DNA of 57,055 nucleotides, from positions 1 to 57,055 of IMG/VR virus record IMGVR_UViG_3300046048_000470, one strand, 5' to 3'. Origin of the DNA: a virus. Positions 14,723-22,210 of the stretch are shown here, piece after piece. Positions within the stretch are counted from its first letter, which is position 1, and each line of letters starts with the position of its first letter. Position numbers and translations under genes: made by a program. The notes under the pieces were generated by a model. That model made no database searches and was not told the origin of the DNA. It saw only the letters and a program-made list of their open reading frames with translations.

Positions 14723-14917
14723 TCAGGTGTTCCGAACAGCCTCGACGAAATCAGCGAACCGGAGCGACGGGTCAACGACCTCCGAGACCGCCACCAGCCA
14801 AGCAGCGTGAGTCAACGCCTCGACCGGAGTCATAACCAGGTTCGGGAACAACACCACGACAGCTTCGCCCTGACTGCCGACCATCTGCCTGTTACTCGGA
14901 TCGATCTCTGCAGCCAT
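14723..14917 (-). CDS. Hypothetical protein (64 aa)
   Basis: MAAEIDPSNRQMVGSQGEAVVVLFPNLVMTP begins a compact mixed fold ending in ADFVEAVRNT. It has a clear ATG 11 bases after the preceding gene's stop. Not recognised; soluble, no signal peptide. Confidence 0.65.
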   Translation of the reverse strand: MAAEIDPSNRQMVGSQGEAVVVLFPNLVMTPVEALTHAAWLVAVSEVVDPSLRFADFVEAVRNT

Positions 14918-14927
14918 AGACGTGAGG

Positions 14928-15452
14928 CTACCGGCCAGGCCGGAACGGAGCCGACTCGATATCGACCATGAACCGCTGCCCGTCGACCTCGACCGTGACC
15001 GTCGAGAACATCACACACCGGCGGTCGTCGAGCGGGTACGTCCTCCCCTGGCCAGCGCCGAACGTCCACGGGTTCACCTGCTCGGCTCCTAACGGTTCAA
15101 CGTCAAGCCCTTCCGACTCGAACGACTGGGAAGCCCTGAGCAACCAGTCTTTCGGGACAGTACCCCCCTCGGGGTCGAGGGGTTCGCAGCGGAGCCGGTC
15201 GTTCCATCGCACCGAATCCGGTGCCCGCCAGTAAGTCACCGTCGACGCCATCAGCAGGACCTGGTCCTCGACGTCAGTCTTCTCGAACTCGATCGAGCTG
15301 TACTGGAACACGTCAGCTGTCGTCAACGCTGGAGTCGTCGCCGCTATCCACGCGTCCCACACCTTCGTCGCCCCGTAGGCCAGGAGGAGGAACACGACAA
15401 CGATCGGCCAATTCTCCTTCGCTATCAACCACACGTGCCTGTTCCGGTCCAT
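14928..15452 (-). CDS. Membrane-anchored hypothetical protein (174 aa)
   Basis: Residues 14-35 (NWPIVVVFLLLAYGATKVWDAWI) form one N-terminal membrane helix, leaving a soluble, beta-rich C-terminal domain of about 135 residues. Three bases separate it from the two-helix protein at 15456-15695. With that neighbour it forms a small membrane cassette between the lysis-side genes and the portal, and could be a spanin- or lysis-regulator-like protein; no family match is visible. Confidence 0.65.
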   Translation of the reverse strand: MDRNRHVWLIAKENWPIVVVFLLLAYGATKVWDAWIAATTPALTTADVFQYSSIEFEKTDVEDQVLLMASTVTYWRAPDSVRWNDRLRCEPLDPEGGTVPKDWLLRASQSFESEGLDVEPLGAEQVNPWTFGAGQGRTYPLDDRRCVMFSTVTVEVDGQRFMVDIESAPFRPGR

Positions 15453-15455
15453 CCC

Positions 15456-15695
15456 TCAGCCCTTCCTTGGGAGGATGCCGCGGAGCTTCGGGTCGATACC
15501 GAAACCGAGAGCAACGATCCCTATGATCACTTCCCGGTCAACAGGGACACCGAGGATCTGGCCTGATACGACCACGACCACGAGAGCGACCAACGCCACA
15601 AGCTGCGCAGTCTGGACCAGATTCTGACCGGCAGTGTCGGACGGGATCGGGACCTCTGCCGGCGGTCGGGCCGGGTCGTCGTTCTCCCCGGTCAT
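15456..15695 (-). CDS. Small membrane protein, holin candidate (79 aa)
   Basis: The start at 15695 (MTGENDDPARPP) has GGAAGG 7 bases upstream; an ATG at 15701 is too close to that site. A polar N-terminus precedes two hydrophobic stretches (LVQTAQLVALVALVVVVVSGQILGV and VIIGIVALGFGI) and a basic tail (DPKLRGILPRKG), fitting a class II-type holin. The amidase gene is 5.6 kb away, so the assignment rests on size, topology and the absence of a better candidate beside the endolysin. Confidence 0.5.
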   Translation of the reverse strand: MTGENDDPARPPAEVPIPSDTAGQNLVQTAQLVALVALVVVVVSGQILGVPVDREVIIGIVALGFGIDPKLRGILPRKG

Positions 15696-15711
15696 CCGCA
15701 TCCCTTCCTGT

Positions 15712-15822
15712 TTAGTGCCGGGCCGGTCTGTGTGAGCCGAGCCAGTACAGCAAATCCCGCAGCGTCCATCCTGCAGCCAGGCCGACGATGCCGATCATGA
15801 ACTCTCTCGTCAGTTCGTTCAT
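15712..15822 (-). CDS. Tiny membrane protein (36 aa)
   Basis: MNELTREFMIGIVGLAAGWTL begins a single amphipathic/transmembrane helix followed by a basic tail. AGGA lies 10 bases before the ATG at 15822. A longer version starting at 15882 is possible, since TAGCCT sits 6 bases before an ATG at 15886 in the leaderless pattern. It precedes the holin candidate and may be a second lysis-associated membrane peptide. Confidence 0.5.
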   Translation of the reverse strand: MNELTREFMIGIVGLAAGWTLRDLLYWLGSHRPARH

Positions 15823-15901
15823 CGCGGTTCTGTCCTGTCGTCCATGAGTGAGAACGTAGCCCTTCTGCCAGCGGGAATGCATCCATGCGGGCAGGCTACG
15901 C

Positions 15902-15924
15902 GTTCGGCCGGTCTCCGGCCGAAC
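15902..15924. promoter_or_regulatory. 10-bp perfect inverted repeat upstream of a possible start site
   Basis: GTTCGGCCGG and CCGGCCGAAC separated by TCT. It lies 3 bases upstream of the TAGCCT box on the minus strand and could be an operator or a tight hairpin. Confidence 0.45.
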
Positions 15925-16023
15925 CCCCGGTAGAGCCAAATCACTACCCAACAGGCCGAGCCTCTGACCAGGAGTTATTTAACATCCCCCACGCGCGGGT
16001 AACCGACTCCCGTCGACCTCGAC

Positions 16024-16047
16024 CGTCTACCCCGCGAGGGGTAGACG
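16024..16047. terminator. Hairpin (10-bp perfect stem)
   Basis: CGTCTACCCC and GGGGTAGACG around a GCGA tetraloop. It resembles the 18-bp C/G-rich intergenic elements in its CTACCCC/GGGGTAG core. It lies 4 bases from the next hairpin in the gene-free region. Confidence 0.5.
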
Positions 16048-16051
16048 CGGA

Positions 16052-16090
16052 GAAGGCCAGCGAGGCGCCGCCGCACCCTCACTGGCCTTC
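16052..16090 (-). terminator. Hairpin downstream of 16165-16776 (13-bp stem)
   Basis: Arms 16052-16064 and 16078-16090, loop 13 bases. The one plus-strand C-A mismatch is G-U in minus-strand RNA. Probable terminator of the long ATGA-coupled operon that ends at 16165. No U-tract. Confidence 0.6.
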
Positions 16091-16164
16091 AGCCTTGTTT
16101 CCCAACAAACCAGATGCCCCGTATCCGCAGCTAACGAGAAGGGGGCCGACCGGCAACAGGGATA

Positions 16165-16776
16165 CTACTCGCTCCGGTCGACCTCGATCCAAGCGGCGAC
16201 CGTGGCAGCTTCCCAAACCGTTGTCGTGTGGACCTTCCCGACCGGTACCGGAGCACGGTGCGGGGCCTGCGACAAGCGGCGACGTAGTTCGTTTTTCGTG
16301 ATCGCCATCAATTCGGCGACTTCGCCGGAATCGAGCGGGTCGACGATCACCTCGACTCCCAACTGTTCAGCGAGATAGTGAACGGCTTCGCGGGCCCCGG
16401 TACCGGTCGGGGCGAACGCTGCAGCCACAGCGAAATCTGAGCCGGCGCACATGCGTGCGAGTGCTGTCGACACCTCGGCGTCTGTCTCGGCCAGGTACCG
16501 CTCATACAGGTCGGTTGATCTGGCGATGCAGGTGGTTCGTGCCAGTTCGGCGGTCCATTTCGAGAAGCGGATCAGGTCAGGGGCCGAGATCTCGGTGGCG
16601 TACCGTTCGAGCGCGGCGAACCATTCGCTGTATGAGCCGACCTGGTAGACAGCGTTGCCGCAGTGCGGGCAGACGCACTGGCCGATCTCCTGGGCTGTTT
16701 GGGTTGCTGGTCCGGACCAAGAGCAGCGGGTCCCGTAGGTCCAGCGTTCGGCTGGGTCTGGTTTGCGTGTGATCAC
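16165..16776 (-). CDS. Hypothetical protein with N-terminal zinc ribbon (203 aa)
   Basis: A GTG start at 16776 overlaps the previous gene's TGA, with AGGA about 9 bases upstream. Near the N-terminus C17 lies before a CVCPHCG knuckle (CxxC), a half-site zinc ribbon. The middle is helical (EWFAALERYATEISAPDLIRF... YERYLAETDAEVSTALARMC). The C-terminus (SGEVAELMAITKNELRRRLSQAP... VWEAATVAAWIEVDRSE) looks like an excisionase-type winged-helix DNA-binding segment. Possibly a DNA-binding regulator; not assigned to a family. Confidence 0.65.
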   Translation of the reverse strand: MITRKPDPAERWTYGTRCSWSGPATQTAQEIGQCVCPHCGNAVYQVGSYSEWFAALERYATEISAPDLIRFSKWTAELARTTCIARSTDLYERYLAETDAEVSTALARMCAGSDFAVAAAFAPTGTGAREAVHYLAEQLGVEVIVDPLDSGEVAELMAITKNELRRRLSQAPHRAPVPVGKVHTTTVWEAATVAAWIEVDRSE

Positions 16777-17156
16777 TGGAGTTTCCTCGGGTTTTTGTTG
16801 TCGGGAAATCGCGCGCGGGTCGCCGCGCGGCAGTCCGCGCATGGGGTTGCGGCGACCGCTGGGTTGTCTTCTGTCGTGTAGGGGGAGCCGTAGGGGATAG
16901 TTGGGATGGCCGCGGTGCATTGGGGGCAGATGGCGTAGTCGTCGAATTGGTCGGTGTCGTGTGGGTCGAGGCGCATTCGTTCGCCTTCGATCGGGTAGGG
17001 GGTTGCGGTGTCGATGGCGTGGATGTTGAGGCGGTGGAGTTTGGATGCGAGTGTGATCGCGGCGCCTGCGAGGTCGAGTAGGGCGCTGGCTAGGGCTGTC
17101 GCTGGTTTTCGTGTGGGGGTGTTGGGGTCGAGGACGAACGCGATGCTGTCGGTCAT
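16773..17156 (-). CDS. Hypothetical zinc-binding protein (127 aa)
   Basis: The start at 17156 overlaps the WhiB gene's end by ATGA. Residues 77-110 carry CPQC...CADC, a four-cysteine zinc site. The N-terminal half is a hydrophobic helix-turn-helix pair (ALASALLDLAGAAITLASKLHRL). Part of the tightly coupled block; not recognised. Confidence 0.65.
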   Translation of the reverse strand: MTDSIAFVLDPNTPTRKPATALASALLDLAGAAITLASKLHRLNIHAIDTATPYPIEGERMRLDPHDTDQFDDYAICPQCTAAIPTIPYGSPYTTEDNPAVAATPCADCRAATRARFPDNKNPRKLQ

Positions 17157-17389
17157 GTGCTGGCTTTCTGTTTCATTCGGATCGGGCGACGTTCTTTTTC
17201 TGTGCTGCCTCCCCAGATCCCGAAGCGTTCCCCGGTCGCGAGTGCTTCGTTGAAGCATTCGGTTCGGACGGTGCAACCGGCGCAGATAGCTTTCGGGTAG
17301 GAGATGTTGCCGCCCTGGTCGGGGAAGAACACGGAGCGGTCTGCTCCCCTGCAGTTGGCCTGCCGGCGCCAGTCGTCGCTGGTGGTCAT
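17153..17389 (-). CDS. WhiB-family iron-sulfur transcription factor (78 aa)
   Basis: Canonical WhiB layout: C13, then C36-x2-C39-x5-C45 as the four [4Fe-4S] ligands, followed by the GIWGG turn (57-61) and a basic tail (KERRPIRMKQK). WhiB proteins bind the primary sigma factor's region 4 and reprogramme transcription; phage versions can inhibit the host copy. Among the smallest members. It is coupled by ATGA overlaps on both sides. The family marks an actinobacterial host. A second, fused WhiB domain is at 27212-28657. Confidence 0.93.
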   Translation of the reverse strand: MTTSDDWRRQANCRGADRSVFFPDQGGNISYPKAICAGCTVRTECFNEALATGERFGIWGGSTEKERRPIRMKQKAST

Positions 17390-17766
17390 GGCAGCTTGGC
17401 CGTGTCGAAGACCGATACCGGTTCGGGCCAGTTGTGGCTGCCGTCGTGTCCTGCCGGCAGGTTGCAGTTGATCCCGGCCGACTCCCAGCCGCAACCGGCG
17501 CGGCCGTAGGGGAAGATCGAGGATGCCGTAGTTGGGCCGAGCACGGACACAAGGGGAGTGCCGGCCGTAGCCGATGCCCATGCCGCGAACTCGGCTGCTG
17601 TGTCAGCCAGGGCCGCGGCTACGGCCTCGTCGAGGACCAGGCCGGTCTCGTCGGCCAGATCCGCGAGGACTTCGGCCCTGTCGTCTTCCTCCCACCGGCA
17701 GAGGAACCAGCTCAGCAGGATGGTGTCAACTCGGCTGAAACCGATCGTGTGGCCTCGCGTAGTCAT
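17386..17766 (-). CDS. Hypothetical protein with CxH-type C-terminus (126 aa)
   Basis: An N-terminal helical region (TIGFSRVDTILLSWFLCRWEEDDRAEVLADLADETG) is followed by GCGWESAGINCNLPAGHDGSHNW, a two-Cys/two-His motif (C-x8-C-x5-H-x3-H) typical of a small zinc-stabilised actinophage domain. Overlaps both neighbours by 4 bases. Function unknown. Confidence 0.65.
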   Translation of the reverse strand: MTTRGHTIGFSRVDTILLSWFLCRWEEDDRAEVLADLADETGLVLDEAVAAALADTAAEFAAWASATAGTPLVSVLGPTTASSIFPYGRAGCGWESAGINCNLPAGHDGSHNWPEPVSVFDTAKLP

Positions 17767-18482
17767 CTGCTGGTGCCTGGTTGTAGGGCCTGTTCGGCTT
17801 CTTCTTTGAGCCGCGTCTGTTCTTTGATCCATGGCTCGAAGAGTCGATCTCGCCAGTAGCCGGCAGCTTCCCGCCAGTCGTCCGCCTCCAGGTCCCAGTT
17901 CCCACCTCCAGCGTTCGCTATGAGCGCCCATGCTGTCTCAATCACGTTGGAGGCGTCGCCCCAGGTGTAGTCATCGCCGGGGAGCGGGGCGCCGTCGGCA
18001 TCATCGATCACGGAATCGGCGACCATCAGGGTGTAGCCGGTCGAACTTGCGGAGTCTTTGTGCCAGGACAGTGGACTGTCCGGGTAGGTCGGTTCGCCAG
18101 GAACCTGGCCGGTCGACGGGTGATCGCCTCGTAGTTCTTCGACGTCGTCGACGTTCCATGAGCCTTCGACGGCCGGACCGTTGTTGTTGAACACCTTCGG
18201 GTTCCGTCGGTTCTGCCAGCATTTGACTCCGGTGGCTTCGCTACGGTCGATCCACTCGTCTGGGTCGTCGGTGAGCGGGGTCAGGTTCTCGTAGTTCAGG
18301 AGCCGGTTCAGGGCCTCGATCGTCAACGACATCGACCCGCCGCTGTGCTGGTAGCCGGCGGTGATCGCCTCGATCGCCTGGACGATCGAGTTGTGTATCG
18401 CCTCGTCGGCCTCGTCGTGGTCTGGGTTGCGTCGAGCTAGAAGGTCTAGCTCTCGGGCAGCGTGAGCTGCTCGGTTGGTCAT
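17763..18482 (-). CDS. Chimeric early protein carrying a tail-tube-like segment (239 aa)
   Basis: Three modules. Residues 1-50: small helical part. Residues 51-110: a module recurrent in actinophages (LTPLTDDPDEWIDRS... WQNRRNPKVF), starting with an in-frame Met. Residues 123-156: 24 of 31 residues identical to residues 68-98 of the tail tube protein at 52914-53384 (TGQV-GE-TYPD--LSW-KDSASST-Y-LMV). The C-terminus (ETAWALIANAGGGNWDLEADDWREAAGYWRDR) is the usual end of the recurrent module, so the tail segment looks inserted into it. Coupled by ATGA to its neighbours. Function unknown. Confidence 0.75.
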   Translation of the reverse strand: MTNRAAHAARELDLLARRNPDHDEADEAIHNSIVQAIEAITAGYQHSGGSMSLTIEALNRLLNYENLTPLTDDPDEWIDRSEATGVKCWQNRRNPKVFNNNGPAVEGSWNVDDVEELRGDHPSTGQVPGEPTYPDSPLSWHKDSASSTGYTLMVADSVIDDADGAPLPGDDYTWGDASNVIETAWALIANAGGGNWDLEADDWREAAGYWRDRLFEPWIKEQTRLKEEAEQALQPGTSR

Positions 18483-18766
18483 CGTGTGATCTCCAGTCGT
18501 ATGGAAGGGAACTTGCGGAGCGCTGCGATCATCTGGACCAGATCGGTGATCTCACCGGACAAGTCGGGACGGTCCTCGGCCAGACTCCCTAGGATCCATA
18601 AGCGGTCTTCCAGGCATCTCACTGAGTTTTGGTGCAGCACCTCGGGCATGCCGTCGTTCGGGTCTTCGCCGTCCGACAACCATCGAGCTGTGTCCAGGCT
18701 GAACCCGCCGGTCGGCAGATCCGGGGCAGGTTCGGGTACTGCGGTCCACTCGAATGATCGGCTCAT
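18479..18766 (-). CDS. Hypothetical protein (95 aa)
   Basis: Acidic, mostly helical protein (NSVRCLEDRLWILGSLAED, GEITDLVQMIAALRKF). Overlaps the genes on both sides by ATGA. No motif recognised. Confidence 0.65.
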   Translation of the reverse strand: MSRSFEWTAVPEPAPDLPTGGFSLDTARWLSDGEDPNDGMPEVLHQNSVRCLEDRLWILGSLAEDRPDLSGEITDLVQMIAALRKFPSIRLEITR

Positions 18767-19152
18767 CGGTCACTGCATTCGGTGCAACGGAATGGCCCGT
18801 CAGTGTCGTCGCATTCATGGCATGAGATCGGGTTGCCGATCGATGACGCCACAGCCGAAATTATGGCTTCGGCTGCAACCGCTCTTTCTCGCCATTTGGA
18901 TTCTGAGTCGCTGGCCGCCGCCGTCAGGGTCTTTAGTTTGTCGTTCTCAACGAGCAGCTTCTCTAGTTGCGCTGCAACGATCTGGCCTGCCATCGAGACT
19001 CGCAAATCGTAAATCTGTTTGAGTACGGCATAGGGCAGGCCACAGTTCGGGCATGGTCCGCCGTTCCTAAATGATCTGGCCAGTCTGACTGTTTCCAGTC
19101 CGCATGCAGGGCATTCCAGTTTGCTGTCCGAGGGATTTGGTACTCGGCTCAT
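18763..19152 (-). CDS. Double zinc-ribbon coiled-coil protein (129 aa)
   Basis: CPAC (14-17) and CPNC (34-37) form an N-terminal zinc ribbon; CHEC and CTEC near the end form a second. Between them is a coiled coil (AGQIVAAQLEKLLVENDKLKTL). Likely a nucleic-acid- or protein-binding adaptor. Part of the ATGA-coupled block. Confidence 0.7.
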   Translation of the reverse strand: MSRVPNPSDSKLECPACGLETVRLARSFRNGGPCPNCGLPYAVLKQIYDLRVSMAGQIVAAQLEKLLVENDKLKTLTAAASDSESKWRERAVAAEAIISAVASSIGNPISCHECDDTDGPFRCTECSDR

Positions 19153-19784
19153 CGTTCGTCCTTCCTGGCCGATGGCGGCCGAGGGTTGATGTTCTGTGCC
19201 AGCCGGCGAGCGCCCACCGAGCGGAGTAGCCGGCCGACCGCACGACGGAACCGCTGCCGGGTCGGGCGGGGCCGGCCCATGAAGTCATGGATCTCGTCGT
19301 AGAGCATCCGATCGTCGTAGAGCGCTCGATCGGCGTTGAAGCCTCCGATCTGTGTGATGCGCCTCGACCGTGTCGGCTCGAAGCCGAGCGATATCACTGT
19401 TGCTTCGCGGTGCTCCTCTTCTGCGTCAGCTGGTGTCCGGTGGCAGTAGGCACAGCCGAGCGACACCGGGGTATGCCCGTCGCCTGGGTAGTGCGAGTCA
19501 ATGGAATCGCCGCAAAAGCAGACGAAGTCGTGACCCCCCGGGGGGCAGAGAGGCGGTTCGTTGGTCATGGTTGCTGCGCTCCCAGCTCGGTCAGAGCGGC
19601 TCTTACCCATGCCGCGGACAGGATCGGGGCCGTGGCCCACGATCTCAGGTTGAGCGGTCTCGGCCGTTGATTTGATCAGCCTCTCTGCTGCCTGTTCTGT
19701 CAGGTGGTCGGTTACCTCGTTCGGCATCGACACGAAGTAGACGGGTTTACCTTCGGTATTCGCATTTGCTTGGCATTTGGACAT
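19149..19784 (-). CDS. Hypothetical protein with His/Cys cluster (211 aa)
   Basis: Residues about 78-115 hold CPPGGHDFVCFCGDSIDSHYPGDGHTPVSLGCAYCH, a Cys/His cluster able to bind zinc. The N-terminal 72 residues are a separate helical part; an in-frame ATG (MTNEPPLCPP) at 19568 with GGGAG upstream could start the zinc part alone, so this may be another fused pair. The C-terminus is very basic (RPRPTRQRFRRAVGRLLRSVGARRL), suggesting nucleic-acid binding. Confidence 0.65.
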   Translation of the reverse strand: MSKCQANANTEGKPVYFVSMPNEVTDHLTEQAAERLIKSTAETAQPEIVGHGPDPVRGMGKSRSDRAGSAATMTNEPPLCPPGGHDFVCFCGDSIDSHYPGDGHTPVSLGCAYCHRTPADAEEEHREATVISLGFEPTRSRRITQIGGFNADRALYDDRMLYDEIHDFMGRPRPTRQRFRRAVGRLLRSVGARRLAQNINPRPPSARKDER

Positions 19785-19818
19785 CGTCGCTGATTCCTTT
19801 GTCGCTGACTTGTGGTCG

Positions 19819-20190
19819 TTACGGGGTCCATATGGGTGGATCGGCTGGTTTGCGTAGGTGTTCTTTGTTGCGGATCCGTCTTTCCATCGACCCTAGAACA
19901 CCTTGGACTTTGCCCATATCGGTAGCTGCAGCAGCTATAGCGTCAGCTAGAACTGTCGTGTATTCGTCGACGTATTCGGATGTCTGATAGGTGTCTCCCC
20001 GCAAGAAATGCGGGGCGGGCATCGTCAACCAATGTTCGAGCCCGAGCCGGTACAAATCGAATCCGCCGACTTGTGGATGCTGTTGGTTCGTCTGGACCGA
20101 CCACGACGACTGGACCCCTTGAGCATGCAGCTGTTCAGCCACCCACCGGAGAGGCATTACCGAAGGTGGGGAGCTGCCGGCGCCGGTCAC
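19819..20190 (-). CDS. Hypothetical protein (123 aa)
   Basis: Mixed alpha/beta (VMPLRWVAEQLHAQGVQSSW... VDEYTTVLADAIAAAATDMGKVQGVLGSMERRIRNKEH). Overlaps the beta-sandwich protein gene upstream by 4 bases. Not recognised. Confidence 0.6.
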   Translation of the reverse strand: MTGAGSSPPSVMPLRWVAEQLHAQGVQSSWSVQTNQQHPQVGGFDLYRLGLEHWLTMPAPHFLRGDTYQTSEYVDEYTTVLADAIAAAATDMGKVQGVLGSMERRIRNKEHLRKPADPPIWTP

Positions 20191-21299
20191 GCGACTGGCC
20201 TGACTGTGAGATCCCTGATCGTCACTGTCGAGTGAGGCGGAACCTTGCCTCTCGGTTCAATGTCGATGCCAGCGAAATTCCAGCCGTGGCCCGGCAGGTC
20301 GCCTGCCGTCTCGTCGCGGCTGTCTTCCATAGCGATGCCGTCCACGTCGACGGCTACCTCGTTGTTGAGGAACAAGCGAGCCCAACCGGACGGGCCCGCG
20401 ACGTCGGGGTGTGACGCCTCCAGGCGGACGTTCCACGCTGTCCGCGGCTCGACGCGCCACGAAGGGTCAACCATCCATTCCGTCGAGCCAGGATCGAAGT
20501 ATGAGCGGCTGTGGACCTCCGTCGAGTGAGGCGACCTCGCGACCCAAAGCTCACGGTGCAGATGGTCCATCGCCTCGATGTCGCCGCCGTCAGCGTCAGG
20601 GTGGAGGACCCGCAGCCCGAACCTGGCGCCGCCTTCTGCCGTGTGATCGTTCCACATGACGACAGCTATCCCAGATTTAGATTCAGAACGGCCGTTCCAC
20701 GAGACCACGGTCGCGAGCCGCACGTACTCGGGCAGTTCGCCGACATCTCCGGCGGAATCGAAACGGACACCGAAGCTGACCGACACGACCTGAGCCGGAT
20801 TGGGTAACTGGCCGACGATCTTGGTTGCTGCCGGGCGGGCGCCATCGCCCGGGTCGAGGTTGACAATCAAATCCGGTGCGTCGCCGATTGGATCACGGCC
20901 AGCGCCGACGGCCAGCCACGCCGGCGATCCTGAGCTGACAATCCGCTGGAGTGAGCCCGGCGCTCTCAGGAACCCGTACATGCCGTTCCCGATCGCTGTT
21001 CCGACGTCGCCGAAATCGACCTGACCGACTGGCCAACCAGGCCGGGGCATCATCAGCACCGGGGCCGGCAGGACAGGAGGATCCGAGGTTTCATCAGCGA
21101 CACCGGCCTGGCGTCGCAGCTCGACGACCTCGGCTGCCAGTTCCGCCACTTCCTCCGCCAGTCGAGCGGATTCCCGCTCAGCCCGAGATGCACGATCCTC
21201 AGCGTCTTCGGCCTCTTGTCGGTAGCCGTCGCGTTCCGCCGTGATCGCTTCGATCCCGATCGTGAGCGCCTCGATAGCGTCGCTGATCTGTTCTCTCAT
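20187..21299 (-). CDS. Coiled-coil protein with carbohydrate-type beta-sandwich domain (370 aa)
   Basis: Residues 1-70 are a heptad coiled coil (ISDAIEALTIGIEAITAERDG... ESARLAEEVAELAAEVVELRRQ). Residues about 140-370 look like a concanavalin-A-like beta sandwich of the kind in polysaccharide-lyase or LamG proteins (SVSFGVRFDS... GIAVVMWND... GLRVLHPD... WMVDPSW... WARLFLNNEVAVDVDGI). Overlaps the amidase gene by ATGA, suggesting a wall or capsule role (binding or depolymerase). The same layout recurs at 35871-37049. Catalytic residues cannot be assigned. Confidence 0.65.
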   Translation of the reverse strand: MREQISDAIEALTIGIEAITAERDGYRQEAEDAEDRASRAERESARLAEEVAELAAEVVELRRQAGVADETSDPPVLPAPVLMMPRPGWPVGQVDFGDVGTAIGNGMYGFLRAPGSLQRIVSSGSPAWLAVGAGRDPIGDAPDLIVNLDPGDGARPAATKIVGQLPNPAQVVSVSFGVRFDSAGDVGELPEYVRLATVVSWNGRSESKSGIAVVMWNDHTAEGGARFGLRVLHPDADGGDIEAMDHLHRELWVARSPHSTEVHSRSYFDPGSTEWMVDPSWRVEPRTAWNVRLEASHPDVAGPSGWARLFLNNEVAVDVDGIAMEDSRDETAGDLPGHGWNFAGIDIEPRGKVPPHSTVTIRDLTVRPVA

Positions 21300-22210
21300 G
21301 CAGCACCGGTTTTCTGTGCATGGATGACCAGCTGCCACCGGATGTAATCCATGGTCGGGCCTGGAGAGTTCCACGGGTCGGCAGCAGCGCCCTCGGGAGG
21401 AGCCCCGTATTTCTTGTTGATCAGATCCCGCATCCACGAAGCGACAGAGTCTGAATAGTCGCCAGGGCCTAGCAGCGACTCGTACATCGCGAACAGATCA
21501 GCTCGCATCTGCGCTTCGCCTGGCCAAGAAGAAATGTTTGTTCCGATTGTCATATCAGGGGCCTCCAACAAGTAGTTGATCATCTCGAAATATTCCGCCC
21601 ACGGGAACCCATCCCCCGGGTCGTACCGGCGGCCAGGGTCTAGCTCGCCGTGGCCGACGAACCCAGGGATCCTGTCGTGGTATTCGTCTGCCGTGATCCG
21701 ACGTCGCGGCGTGTCGATCCCGACCGTGGACCGGAGCCAAAGGATCGCGTCGGCCGCTGCCAGCGCGTGTTTCGCGATCAGGAGCGACGCCAACCGTTTG
21801 TGTGACCCGATCAGGCGCGGCCAATCTCCGGCCTTCACAGCGCAAGCCAGACCAATCGAGTGACGGTTGCCGCCCGTGCCCTCATGGTGCATCTGCCAAC
21901 CGTACGAACCGGCCCTGATGACCCTGGCAGCGTCTGAGACCGTGTGATAGCTGCCAGGGTCCGGGCGGGTCAGCATCCACGAGACGACGCCTTCAGCGCC
22001 CGAGTACGGGGCCGTGAAATCGGTGTTGTTCTCCGCGGTGTGCTCAACGAAACAACCGGAGACCGTGGCCTTCCGGCTGACGTAGAACTGCGGGTAGTTC
22101 GGCTTCTTCGGTCCTGACGTCGCCATGGCCAAGGGCATGCTCAACGGCAGATGGTGAGCCAGGCCGTCGAGGGTCTGCAGCTCGAAGGGGTCGAGGATCA
22201 CCGTTGTCAT
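21296..22210 (-). CDS. N-acetylmuramoyl-L-alanine amidase, endolysin (304 aa)
   Basis: Amidase_2-type fold: zinc ligand His at 57 in CFVEHTAENN, YHTVSD (89-93), WQMHHEG-GGNRHSIGLACA (105-123), and HGELDPGRRYDPGDGFPW (187-204), where a DPG motif with upstream His completes the site. It cuts the amide bond between muramic acid and the stem peptide to release progeny. The C-terminal 80 residues may be the wall-binding part. The holin candidate lies separately at 15456. Start at 22210 overlaps the previous gene by ATGA. Confidence 0.85.
   Translation of the reverse strand: MTTVILDPFELQTLDGLAHHLPLSMPLAMATSGPKKPNYPQFYVSRKATVSGCFVEHTAENNTDFTAPYSGAEGVVSWMLTRPDPGSYHTVSDAARVIRAGSYGWQMHHEGTGGNRHSIGLACAVKAGDWPRLIGSHKRLASLLIAKHALAAADAILWLRSTVGIDTPRRRITADEYHDRIPGFVGHGELDPGRRYDPGDGFPWAEYFEMINYLLEAPDMTIGTNISSWPGEAQMRADLFAMYESLLGPGDYSDSVASWMRDLINKKYGAPPEGAAADPWNSPGPTMDYIRWQLVIHAQKTGAA

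Larger units (their letters stand above)
15823..16164. other. 342-bp region without a gene: three hairpins
   Basis: No convincing coding sequence. It holds three GC-rich hairpins (15902-15924, 16024-16047, 16052-16090) and a possible leaderless -10 box (TAGCCT at 15893-15898, minus strand). This is the largest gap in the genome and separates the ATGA-coupled early-type block from the small membrane proteins, so it probably ends one transcript and may start another. Confidence 0.6.

Noticed and set aside
15161-15180. Further copies of the C6/G4 element (15161, 19532, 28136, 33520, 43092)
   Set aside because: These lie within genes and encode ordinary PPG/PEGG/TPRG residues with only the core palindrome shared, so I did not count them as the same intergenic element.
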